From NCBI GenBank assembly GCA_031421855.1, contig JANOPN010000214.1, forward strand, positions 1-6,002: a stretch of DNA of 6,002 nt, written 5' to 3'. A program made the position numbers and the translations under genes. Below the pieces are notes generated by a model, which saw only the letters and a list, made by a program, of their open reading frames with translations, ran no database searches and was not told the origin of the DNA. Of this stretch, positions 1 to 5,800 are shown one piece after another (position 1 is the stretch's first letter; every line of letters starts with the position of its first letter). The stretch comes from JAAFHN01 sp031421855. GTDB lineage: Bacteria > Pseudomonadota > Gammaproteobacteria > Burkholderiales > Burkholderiaceae_C.

Positions 1-222
1 TTGAGTCAGCTTGCGAAGAATTTTTGAGATTCCCCGCCAACATCCTCACCCTAGCTTCAGCATCTACAAGACGCCTCCAAGTAAGCCCGCACTCCTTTCG
101 AAGAGGCCATAATGTATCAGGGTTTACGAGGGTTTTGAGGCGTGTCTGTGCTTTTTTTCACTTTCATGCCCGCTCTTCGAGAGCCCTTGCGTACGATCGC
201 GACATCACCACTAGGACAAAAC
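1..222. other. non-coding leader upstream of the phosphatase gene
   Basis: I see no supportable gene here. Open frames crossing it lack ribosome binding sites and family resemblance. The frame of the downstream phosphatase is open back to a GTG at 142, but the residues it would add precede a complete signal peptide and have no Shine-Dalgarno sequence, so they are treated as untranslated. A short inverted repeat (GCTCT at 172-176, AGAGC at 180-184, 3-base loop) lies about 40 bases before the start codon. I found no convincing -35/-10 pair and no recognisable Pho box. Confidence 0.5.
213..216 (+). promoter_or_regulatory. ribosome binding site of the phosphatase gene
   Basis: AGGA at 213-216 lies six bases before the ATG at 223. 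This site decides the start. The in-frame GTG at 142 has no such site, while the ATG at 223 places a twin-arginine motif at residues 9-13, as expected for an exported protein. Confidence 0.75.
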
Positions 223-1668
223 ATGAATCCACTTGATGCGAAGACCTCGCGGCGATCGCTGGCCGCAGGCGCGTTGGGCTCCATGCTCGCTGCACCCATG
301 CTTGCAGGACTGGTTGCACCCGTGACGGCTTCAGCGCAAACCCCTTTGGCAACCGCCAGCGGTGGCCGCCTCGGTAAATTGGTCTCGGGGCCAATGGCCG
401 GACCAGCAGAGATGCGCGGCGTGTCGATTTGGGTTCAGTCCGACGCACCTTGCTCGGCCTCTATTGAGTATTGGGTCGCCAGTAGCCCAACTTCTCGCAC
501 CAAAAGTGCGACCACTGACCTCGCCCAGGCCAGCCAGTTCAGTGGTCACATCCGCCTTTTTGGATTGACGCCGGGCACTGCGTACGGCTACCAGTTGCTT
601 CTTGACGGAGTCGCCGCCGGCGGCGCGCAAAGCATTCGCACGCAAAGCCTGTGGCAGTGGCGCACCGACGCGCCGAACTTCACGCTGTTGGCTGGGTCTT
701 GCAACTATGGCAACGAGCCTGATGTGGATCGCCCCGGCAGGCCATACGGCGATCGCCATGACATTTTTGATGTGATGGCCGCGCAACAACCCGATTTGAT
801 GCTTTGGTTGGGCGACAACTTGTACTACCGCGAGGTTGACTACAGCAGCAAAGACGGCATGGCAACCCGATGGGCTTACGAGCGCAAGCAAGCGTATGTT
901 CAGAAGCTGCTGAGAACGGGCAGCCACGCGGCAATTTGGGATGACCACGACTACGGACAAAACGACTCGAACGCAAGCTTTGTATTCAAAGACGAAGCCT
1001 TGGCTCTGCAAAAGCGATATTGGGCGAATCCAAGCTACGGCATTCCAGGCACACCGGGTGCTTTCACGACGTTTGGCTTTGCAGACGCGGACTTCTTCTT
1101 GCTAGACGATCGCTGGTACCGCGACGACCACAAGCTGAACGATGCCCGGCGCGTGATGCTTGGGGATGGGCAAATGCGCTGGTTGAAAAACGCCCTACTC
1201 ACCTCGACTGGGCGATTCAAAATCATCGCGGGCGGATCACAAATGTTGCACAAAGGCAAACGCGGTGACAGCTGGCAAGACTACCCCGCTGAGCGGGACG
1301 ACTTTTTGAAGTTTTTGGCTGAGTCGAAGATCACTGGCGTGTTGTTCATGAGTGGCGACGTGCACCGAAGCGAGCTCACGCGAATTGAGCGGCCCGGCCA
1401 CTATGCGCTGCACGACATGACGAGCTCACCCATGACCAGTGGTGTGTATGTTGATGAGTCGCTCCGGGTTAGAGACAACCTGGTGCCCGGCACCGTGGTG
1501 ATGGGTGAGCGCAACTTTTGCCGCATTCGGTTCGAAGGCACCAAGTTCGATCGGCGCATGGTCGTCAGCGTGATCAACGCGGACGGTCAAACCAAATGGA
1601 CACATGAAATCACGGCCGCGTCACTCGGGGCCGAAATCAAGCCACCACCGCCCAAACCTGCAGCCTGA
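223..1668 (+). CDS. phoD: PhoD-family alkaline phosphatase/phosphodiesterase, Tat-exported
   Basis: A predicted secreted metallophosphoesterase of 481 residues that would release phosphate from organic phosphomono- or diesters outside the cytoplasm. The N-terminus has a twin-arginine motif (SRRSL, residues 9-13), a hydrophobic stretch and a likely cleavage after ASA (36-38). An N-terminal beta-rich domain typical of PhoD proteins spans roughly residues 50-145. The catalytic domain follows, with GSCNYG at 158-163, GDNLYY at 197-202, WDDHDYG at 239-245, LLDDRWYR at 293-300 and GDVH at 378-381. By alignment with Bacillus subtilis PhoD, C160, D198, Y201, D379 and H381 correspond to its iron ligands, so the centre looks intact. 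The gene converges on phaB with a 32-base gap. No Pho box was seen. Exact substrate is unknown; a phospholipase-like or broader phosphodiesterase activity is possible. Confidence 0.93.
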   Translation: MNPLDAKTSRRSLAAGALGSMLAAPMLAGLVAPVTASAQTPLATASGGRLGKLVSGPMAGPAEMRGVSIWVQSDAPCSASIEYWVASSPTSRTKSATTDLAQASQFSGHIRLFGLTPGTAYGYQLLLDGVAAGGAQSIRTQSLWQWRTDAPNFTLLAGSCNYGNEPDVDRPGRPYGDRHDIFDVMAAQQPDLMLWLGDNLYYREVDYSSKDGMATRWAYERKQAYVQKLLRTGSHAAIWDDHDYGQNDSNASFVFKDEALALQKRYWANPSYGIPGTPGAFTTFGFADADFFLLDDRWYRDDHKLNDARRVMLGDGQMRWLKNALLTSTGRFKIIAGGSQMLHKGKRGDSWQDYPAERDDFLKFLAESKITGVLFMSGDVHRSELTRIERPGHYALHDMTSSPMTSGVYVDESLRVRDNLVPGTVVMGERNFCRIRFEGTKFDRRMVVSVINADGQTKWTHEITAASLGAEIKPPPPKPAA

Positions 1669-1682
1669 GCCAGAGGTTTAAA

Positions 1683-1704
1683 CGGCGGTCAGCTCGGCGG
1701 TCAG
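1683..1704. repeat. 10-bp direct repeat, 12-bp period, at the phaB stop
   Basis: CGGCGGTCAG occurs at 1683-1692 and again at 1695-1704, two bases apart. The second copy contains the phaB stop codon (TCA at 1701-1703 on this strand). It fills most of the gap between the convergent phosphatase and phaB genes. It looks like a small tandem duplication. It is not a hairpin, and I see no intrinsic terminator in this gap. Confidence 0.7.
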
Positions 1705-2450
1705 TGCATGTGCAAGCCGCCGTTGACCGAAAAGTCGGCCCCAGTTGAGTACCCGCCGTCGTTCGAGGCCAACCAGGCCACGATCGCGGCAATCTCAGAT
1801 GGCTCGCCCAAGCGTTTGACTGGGATCGTGGCGACAATCTTCTCCAACACATCTGAGCGGATGCCTTTGACCATGTCGGTGCCGATGTAGCCGGGGCTGA
1901 CGGTGTTGACGGTCACGCCTTTGCTGGCCATTTCTTGGGCCAGCGCCATGGTGAAGCCGTGCATGCCAGCTTTGGCGGCTGAGTAGTTGGTTTGGCCAGC
2001 CTGCCCTTTTGCCCCGTTGACCGACGAAATCTGGATGATGCGCCCCCAGCCCTGCTCCCCCATGTCAGGCACGACTTGCTTGGTGACGTTGAACATGCTG
2101 GTGAGGTTGGTGTCGATGACGCTGTCCCAGTCTTCGCGGGTCATCTTCAAGAACATGCGGTCACGCGTGATGCCCGCGTTGTTGACCAACACGGTAATGG
2201 GACCGTGCTGCGCCCGCGCCGCGGTGAACGCGTCCACCGTGCTTTGCCAGTCGGCCACGTTGCCGGCACTGGCGTAAAACGTGAAGCCCAGTGCCGCTTG
2301 CTCAGCCAGCCACTTGGCGTGATCGCGGGTTGGCCCGCATCCGGCAATGACCTTGAACCCATCGGCGTGGAGCCGCTGGCAAATCGAGGTGCCGATACCG
2401 CCCATGCCGCCGGTGACGTAGGCTACTTTTTGCGATGTTGGTTGGGTCAT
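1701..2450 (-). CDS. phaB: acetoacetyl-CoA reductase (NADPH), PHB biosynthesis
   Basis: Cytoplasmic short-chain dehydrogenase of 249 residues that reduces acetoacetyl-CoA to (R)-3-hydroxybutyryl-CoA, the monomer for polyhydroxybutyrate. It has the Rossmann motif TGGMGGIG at 13-20, NNAG at 90-93, and the catalytic set N115, S143, Y156 and K160 (YSAAK at 156-160). The C-terminus GADFSVNGGLHM closely matches Cupriavidus necator PhaB (246 residues). Two ATG codons are adjacent at 2451-2453 and 2448-2450. The second is chosen because it gives the family's MTQ start and sits six bases from GGAG, whereas the first is only three away. It lies 168 bases downstream of phaC on the same strand, presumably as a second cistron. 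Compared with C. necator PhaB it has Ala at 151 in place of Phe148 and Ser at 176 in place of Thr173. Confidence 0.97.
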   Translation of the reverse strand: MTQPTSQKVAYVTGGMGGIGTSICQRLHADGFKVIAGCGPTRDHAKWLAEQAALGFTFYASAGNVADWQSTVDAFTAARAQHGPITVLVNNAGITRDRMFLKMTREDWDSVIDTNLTSMFNVTKQVVPDMGEQGWGRIIQISSVNGAKGQAGQTNYSAAKAGMHGFTMALAQEMASKGVTVNTVSPGYIGTDMVKGIRSDVLEKIVATIPVKRLGEPSEIAAIVAWLASNDGGYSTGADFSVNGGLHMH

Positions 2451-2456
2451 CATTTA

Positions 2457-2460
2457 CTCC
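2457..2460 (-). promoter_or_regulatory. ribosome binding site of phaB
   Basis: GGAG on the minus strand (2460 down to 2457) is three bases from the first ATG and six from the second. The spacing favours the second ATG at 2448-2450, which also matches the N-terminus of known PhaB proteins. Confidence 0.75.
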
Positions 2461-2475
2461 AATGGATAATCAAAA

Positions 2476-2510
2476 GTTATAGCAACAAACCCAATGAATT
2501 CGGCGACCAA
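2476..2510 (+). repeat. dispersed intergenic repeat, copy A
   Basis: One of three related 35-base units in the non-coding gaps of this window. It matches copy C (5774-5808) at 29 of 35 positions without gaps and copy B (4718-4752, other strand) at 27 of 35. Shared blocks include ATAGCAA at positions 4-10, CAATGAAT at 17-24 and GACCAA at the end. It lies between phaC and phaB, just upstream of the phaB ribosome binding site and on the strand opposite to the operon. It is followed at 2552-2559 by GCCGATTT-type sequence, which also occurs just after copy C. Confidence 0.75.
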
Positions 2511-2535
2511 GAGCACAAAACACTCAAAATCACGA

Positions 2536-2589
2536 CTCAAAACAAGTTTGAGCCGATTTTGGCAGCAAGTCGCGCGTTTGACAGCGCGC
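2536..2589. other. phaC-phaB intercistronic hairpins
   Basis: Two short inverted repeats follow the phaC stop codon. CTCAAA (2536-2541) pairs with TTTGAG (2547-2552) around a 5-base loop. GCGCG (2572-2576) pairs with CGCGC (2585-2589) around an 8-base loop. Neither has a clear T-run after it in the phaC direction, so neither is a standard intrinsic terminator. They could affect mRNA stability or partly uncouple phaB from phaC, but that is inference. Confidence 0.4.
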
Positions 2590-2618
2590 ACTTACCCGAT
2601 GCAGCGTCATTCAGGGGC

Positions 2619-4409
2619 TCAAGTCGCCTTCGCCGCGACGTAGCGCCCCGGCGCGGGCTCGATCGCCGGTGCCGCATAAGTGGTGGGCGCACTGCGCATT
2701 TCGCCACCATGGCCTGCCAGCCAAGCCGCCCAATCAGGCCACCAGCTCCCGGCGCGCTCGGTCGCGGTTTCCAGCCACTCGGCGTGGGTTGCGGGGTGCG
2801 CGGTTGGTCCAGAGGCTGCGGCTTTGCTGCGCTTTCCACGGCTGAGTTTGTCGTTTGACGGGGTCGGTGCTAGCCAATGGCTGCGCTTGTTTGCAGCTGG
2901 TGGGTTGATCACGCCGGCGATGTGCCCGCTGGCTCCCATCACAAAACGTGTCGGGCCGCCCAAGTGCTGAAGAGAGGCATATGCGCCGCCGATGGGCACG
3001 ATGTGATCCTCGCGGCTGCCATAAACATACGCAGGCTGCGTGATCTTGCCCAAATCAACTGGCGACCCACACACCGTGGTTTGACCCGGCTCGCACAGTT
3101 TGTTGGCCAAATAGGTGTTGCGCAAATACCAGCAATACATGGGGCCGGGCAAGTTGGTGCTGTCGGAGTTCCAATACAGCAGATCAAACGGCGGCGGTGT
3201 TTTGCCCTTCAGGTAGTTGCCTTGCACGTAGTTCCAGACCAACTCATTGGGTCGCAAAAAGCTGAAGGTGCTCGCGAGCTCCCGGCCTTTGAGCAAGCCG
3301 CCAACCCCCGGCTTGTTGAGTTGGTCTTCGCGGTATTTGACGAACGACTCGTCAATGAACAAATCAAGCACACCCGTGTCAGAAAAATCCAGCAGCGTGG
3401 TCAAAAACGTGGCGCTGGCGACTTCTGGCAAGGCGGATTTGCGCTGATTTGACTCCGCACGGGCGGCGAGAACGGCCATCGCCGTACCCAAAATAGTGCC
3501 GCCAACGCAAAAGCCCAGCGCGTTGATTTGCGGCGCATTTGTCAGCTTGCGGGTGACGTTGATCGCCTCAATCGCCGCGTGTTCAATGTAGTCGTCGAAC
3601 GTGGCTTGGGCAAGACTGGCGTCCGGGTTGCGCCAACTCAGCACAAATGTGCGGTGACCTTGGGCAACGGCATGCGCGACGAATGAATTCGCCGGTTGCA
3701 GATCCAAAATATAAAACTTATTGATACATGGCGGAATGATCAAGAACGGCAGCGCGAAGACCTGCGGCGTGGTCGGCTGGTATTCAATGAGCTGAAAAAA
3801 CGCGTTTTCAAAAACAACTGCTCCCGGTGTTGTCGCAACATTGCGACCCACCTCAAACAGACTCTCGTCGGTTTGGCTCATGTGCCCTTGCTTGGCGTCG
3901 GCAAACAGGTTTTTGAGCCCGGCCGCGACGCTTTGCCCTTTGGACTCAATCGCCAAAGCCTGCGCTTCGGGATTTAACGCCATGCTGTTCGCAGGGCTGG
4001 CCGCGTCGATCGCTTGGCCGACCGCAAAACGCACGCGGGCTTTGGTTTTGACGTCACCCTCAACACAATCTGCCAACGCAACCAAGGTCCGCGAATTCAG
4101 CAAATACTGCTGGGCGAGTTGCGAAAAAACCGGGTTTTTAGTCCAAGCGTCACTGGCAAAACGCTTGTCCGTCACGGGCGGGGGCTCAGCCGCGCCCATC
4201 GCCGTGGGGTTCAGCCCCTTCAGGGACAAGGCTTGCGCTTCTTTGAGATACTGCATTTGGATTTTCGCAACCCGAGCCAAGGTTTTGGCGCTTGCCCCCT
4301 TAAAAAGCGCAACCAAATCGGGCGTCTGCAGGCTAGGAGGCGTGGCGGCTTGGGCCATGGACGACTGAATCTGCGACTGAATTTGCTGCCAAATCTGCTG
4401 AAAATCCAC
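2619..4409 (-). CDS. phaC: class I poly(3-hydroxyalkanoate) synthase
   Basis: Polymerises (R)-3-hydroxyacyl-CoA, mainly 3-hydroxybutyryl-CoA, into PHA on the granule surface. The 596 residues are close to the usual class I length (about 590). Order: a Gln-rich N-terminus (MDFQQIWQQIQSQIQ), the PHA synthase N-terminal domain, then an alpha/beta hydrolase domain. Visible motifs are PPCINKFY (226-233), the lipase-like box GFCVGG (299-304) with nucleophile C301, D468 in REDHIVP, and H496 in GASGHIAGVINPP. These match C319, D480 and H508 of C. necator, with the same 28-residue Asp-His spacing. GSWWPDW and IEPAPGRYV close the protein. The start codon is GTG (4407-4409), backed by AGGAG seven bases upstream. 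Residues about 513-543 carry a Lys/Arg/Ser/Ala-rich linker about 21 residues longer than in C. necator. phaB follows on the same strand; phaA is absent. Confidence 0.98.
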   Translation of the reverse strand: MDFQQIWQQIQSQIQSSMAQAATPPSLQTPDLVALFKGASAKTLARVAKIQMQYLKEAQALSLKGLNPTAMGAAEPPPVTDKRFASDAWTKNPVFSQLAQQYLLNSRTLVALADCVEGDVKTKARVRFAVGQAIDAASPANSMALNPEAQALAIESKGQSVAAGLKNLFADAKQGHMSQTDESLFEVGRNVATTPGAVVFENAFFQLIEYQPTTPQVFALPFLIIPPCINKFYILDLQPANSFVAHAVAQGHRTFVLSWRNPDASLAQATFDDYIEHAAIEAINVTRKLTNAPQINALGFCVGGTILGTAMAVLAARAESNQRKSALPEVASATFLTTLLDFSDTGVLDLFIDESFVKYREDQLNKPGVGGLLKGRELASTFSFLRPNELVWNYVQGNYLKGKTPPPFDLLYWNSDSTNLPGPMYCWYLRNTYLANKLCEPGQTTVCGSPVDLGKITQPAYVYGSREDHIVPIGGAYASLQHLGGPTRFVMGASGHIAGVINPPAANKRSHWLAPTPSNDKLSRGKRSKAAASGPTAHPATHAEWLETATERAGSWWPDWAAWLAGHGGEMRSAPTTYAAPAIEPAPGRYVAAKAT

Positions 4410-4416
4410 GGCTTTT

Positions 4417-4421
4417 CTCCT
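4417..4421 (-). promoter_or_regulatory. ribosome binding site fixing a GTG start for phaC
   Basis: AGGAG on the minus strand (4421 down to 4417) is seven bases before the GTG at 4409-4407. No in-frame ATG fits as well, and the resulting N-terminus resembles other class I synthases, so a GTG start is well supported. Confidence 0.8.
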
Positions 4422-4438
4422 GTTTACCTCTTTGAATT

Positions 4439-4669
4439 ATGTATTTGATCGTTATCGCTTGGTTGTACGTCGTGGTGATGATGACAGCGGCCGAGGCTGC
4501 GGCGCCAAACGGCACGCTGCTGGGCGCTTTTTTCACCTTCACGCTTTACGGCGCGCTGCCAGTCAGCATCGTGGTCTACATCATGAGAACCCCGGCACGC
4601 AAGCGCGCCCGGCTCGCGGCGGAGAAAGCGGCTGAAACATCGCCACCCAAAATACCGACCGAGCACTGA
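4439..4669 (+). CDS. small two-helix membrane protein, function unknown
   Basis: A 76-residue protein with two predicted membrane helices: about residues 2-18 (YLIVIAWLYVVVMMTAA) and 26-49 (starting TLLGAFFTF and ending VVYIM). A basic tail follows (RTPARKRARL) and then a hydrophilic C-terminus. A short loop APNG separates the helices, and the positive-inside rule puts the basic tail in the cytoplasm. From memory, it resembles short conserved hypothetical membrane proteins of betaproteobacteria. I know no function for them. It starts only 29 bases from the phaC start on the opposite strand. I see no Shine-Dalgarno sequence before its ATG, so it may be leaderless or weakly translated. The unbroken hydrophobic pattern, rather than translation signals, is the main reason to believe it. 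Confidence 0.75.
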   Translation: MYLIVIAWLYVVVMMTAAEAAAPNGTLLGAFFTFTLYGALPVSIVVYIMRTPARKRARLAAEKAAETSPPKIPTEH

Positions 4670-4717
4670 CGCCAGTGAAATGAGGCTCAGTGAGTAAATT
4701 ATCAGGTAATTCGGTCG

Positions 4718-4752
4718 TTGGTCACCGGATTCATTGAAGTTTTTGCTATCAA
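4718..4752 (-). repeat. dispersed intergenic repeat, copy B (inverted)
   Basis: Read on the minus strand, this unit begins TTGATAGCAA, contains CAATGAATCCG and ends TGACCAA. It matches copy C at 30 of 35 positions and copy A at 27 of 35, without gaps. The preceding TCAAAA is shared with copy A. It sits about 50 bases after the small membrane protein gene and points back toward it. Confidence 0.75.
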
Positions 4753-5183
4753 TTTTGACTAAAAAATACATCATTGAACAGCTCGACGGCATGTTGCCGG
4801 TAGAGAATTCAGGTGATTCGAACGATCTTGCCCGCTCGAAGCCCTGATCGTCAAACTTGATGGACTGCTTGGTGTTGAAGGTGTCCTCACGCCTAGCTCC
4901 GCGCGATGTGACGGGATACAGGGCCACCGCCATGACGGCCGAACGGCACGCATACCGCTGAATTGCCAGCAGGAATGTCAAAGCGAAAGACCCAACACCG
5001 ATTGCATGTTTGCAACAAAGATGGGTATGAACGTGGCGCGGATCAGCAACGGGTGAGGACGGCTGACATGGCGCTTTAACGCAGGGGCTCGGGGAAGTCG
5101 TGAGGTGCGAGACACTTTAGATTTCAGACCCGGCCCCAAATCTGGGAAGGTCGGTCAAACTGCGGGTTTTGTCAATTCGTTCA

Positions 5184-5213
5184 TTGACTTTGGCGCGTCG
5201 CGCTTTATATTTT
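5184..5213 (+). promoter_or_regulatory. candidate sigma70 promoter for the secreted-protein gene
   Basis: TTGACT at 5184-5189 differs from the -35 consensus at one position. An AT-rich box follows, read either as TATATT at 5206-5211 (16-base spacer) or TATTTT at 5208-5213 (18-base spacer). Transcription would start near 5218-5220 and leave a leader of about 115 bases before the ATG at 5335. It is the best promoter-like pair I found in this window. Confidence 0.5.
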
Positions 5214-5222
5214 TATCCCGAC

Positions 5223-5282
5223 CACGGCATGGGTCCGTGCGTCAACGCCCTGGCCTGTGCCAGCGCTGCGCCTTGCTGGCGC
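5223..5282 (+). other. two hairpins in the leader of the secreted-protein gene
   Basis: CACGG (5223-5227) pairs with CCGTG (5235-5239) around a 7-base loop. GTGCCAGC (5257-5264) pairs with GCTGGCGC (5275-5282) around a 10-base loop, with one G-U pair. Both fall between the candidate promoter and the ribosome binding site. No T-run follows, so these are not terminators. No known riboswitch class is recognised. Confidence 0.4.
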
Positions 5283-5320
5283 TGCGATCACGCCGCGCAC
5301 TGCCAACCCGCTACAACCCC

Positions 5321-5325
5321 GAGGA
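5321..5325 (+). promoter_or_regulatory. ribosome binding site of the secreted-protein gene
   Basis: GAGGA at 5321-5325 lies nine bases before the ATG at 5335. It supports this start over the upstream in-frame ATG at 5257, which would put 26 unrelated residues before an otherwise standard signal peptide. Confidence 0.7.
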
Positions 5326-5334
5326 CTTGCAACC

Positions 5335-5739
5335 ATGGATCTCCCAAATAACACTTACCGCCGCAACCGCACCGCAGTCATTTCAGCGTTGCTGCTCGCA
5401 GCCGCTTTGCCAGGCGCACGCGCGCAAGTCGCGAAGTACTGCGAGGGCAATCTGGCACTTAACAGCCTGTACAGCACCGTGCAATCCTCCGGCAACAGCT
5501 CAACGGTGAACTACGTCGCCGAGCTCCAAAATCGTTCAGGTCAGGCCCAGCACTTCAGCGTTCGCTTCACCGCGCCAAACGCCCTCCAAGCGCAAAACGG
5601 ATCAACCATCAGCATTCTGGGTTCTTATCAAACGAAAACCATGGCGCTTGGCAAACGCCAATTCAACAACCCAGCTGCCAGAGGCGCGCCTACCGCCATG
5701 GACATGCTGAAGTTTGTGGAAGTGAATTGCCGACGATAA
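5335..5739 (+). CDS. small secreted protein, function unknown
   Basis: A 134-residue protein with a Sec-type signal peptide: a basic N-region (RRNR at 9-12), a hydrophobic core (about 14-26) and a likely cleavage after ARA (28-30), leaving a mature chain of about 104 residues starting QVAKYC. The two cysteines, C36 and C132, lie near the two ends of the mature chain and could form a disulfide in the periplasm. The middle is rich in Ser, Asn, Gln and Thr with alternating polar and hydrophobic residues (for example VNYVAELQN, HFSVRFTAP), which suggests a small beta-sandwich. I recognise no family. The RR pair does not fit the Tat consensus because no hydrophobic residues follow at the usual positions. 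The gene appears monocistronic, with its own candidate promoter and leader. Confidence 0.78.
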   Translation: MDLPNNTYRRNRTAVISALLLAAALPGARAQVAKYCEGNLALNSLYSTVQSSGNSSTVNYVAELQNRSGQAQHFSVRFTAPNALQAQNGSTISILGSYQTKTMALGKRQFNNPAARGAPTAMDMLKFVEVNCRR

Positions 5740-5758
5740 ATTGGCATCCGAATGACTC

Positions 5759-5800
5759 CGGATTCATCCCGAATTGATAGCAACAAAACCAATGAATCCG
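5759..5800. repeat. 9-bp inverted repeat overlapping repeat copy C
   Basis: CGGATTCAT at 5759-5767 is the exact reverse complement of ATGAATCCG at 5792-5800, with a 24-base loop. The right arm belongs to repeat copy C. The left arm is unique to this site among the three copies. It starts about 20 bases after the stop of the secreted-protein gene and has no T-run after it, so a terminator is unlikely. Confidence 0.5.

Larger units (their letters stand above)
4670..5334. other. 665-base gap without a convincing gene
   Basis: It begins with a small hairpin overlapping the stop of the membrane protein (CACTG 4664-4668, CAGTG 4673-4677), without a T-run. Repeat copy B lies at 4718-4752. From about 4760 to 5100 I see no gene. 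A minus-strand frame stays open from about 5070 to 4424 but has no ribosome binding site, no credible ATG and no family resemblance, and it runs through the small membrane gene. Nearby minus-strand frames contain hydrophobic stretches that could be decayed coding sequence, though nothing is recognisable. The last 150 bases carry a candidate promoter (5184-5213) and a structured leader for the gene at 5335. Confidence 0.5.

Noticed and set aside
141..163. Pho box upstream of the phosphatase
   Set aside because: The CTGTG and TTTCA words near here do not form the two CTGTCAT-type repeats with correct spacing.
252..756. GCGATCGC palindromes at 252-259 and 749-756 (HIP1-like)
   Set aside because: Two copies in 6 kb of fairly GC-rich sequence are not enough to suggest cyanobacterial HIP1 elements, and the genes point to betaproteobacteria.
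331..1011. Minus-strand open frame of 226 codons
   Set aside because: It is antisense to the phosphatase gene, whose conserved metal-binding motifs show which strand is real.
1992..2858. Plus-strand open frame of 288 codons
   Set aside because: It is antisense to phaB, the intercistronic gap and the end of phaC, and its composition is what high-GC antisense frames give. phaB and phaC are clear.
4811..4823. tRNA T-arm-like GATTCGAACGATC
   Set aside because: The sequence resembles a TTCGAAT loop, but the flanks do not form a five-base T-stem and no acceptor, D or anticodon arm can be found.
4424..4981. Long minus-strand open frame of 185 codons
   Set aside because: It starts at TTG with no ribosome binding site, has no family resemblance, and its second half is antisense to the small membrane gene and crosses the phaC start region.
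4948..4982. TTGACA on the minus strand as a -35 box
   Set aside because: No acceptable -10 box follows at 16-18 bases, and no gene lies downstream in that direction until the phaC antisense region.
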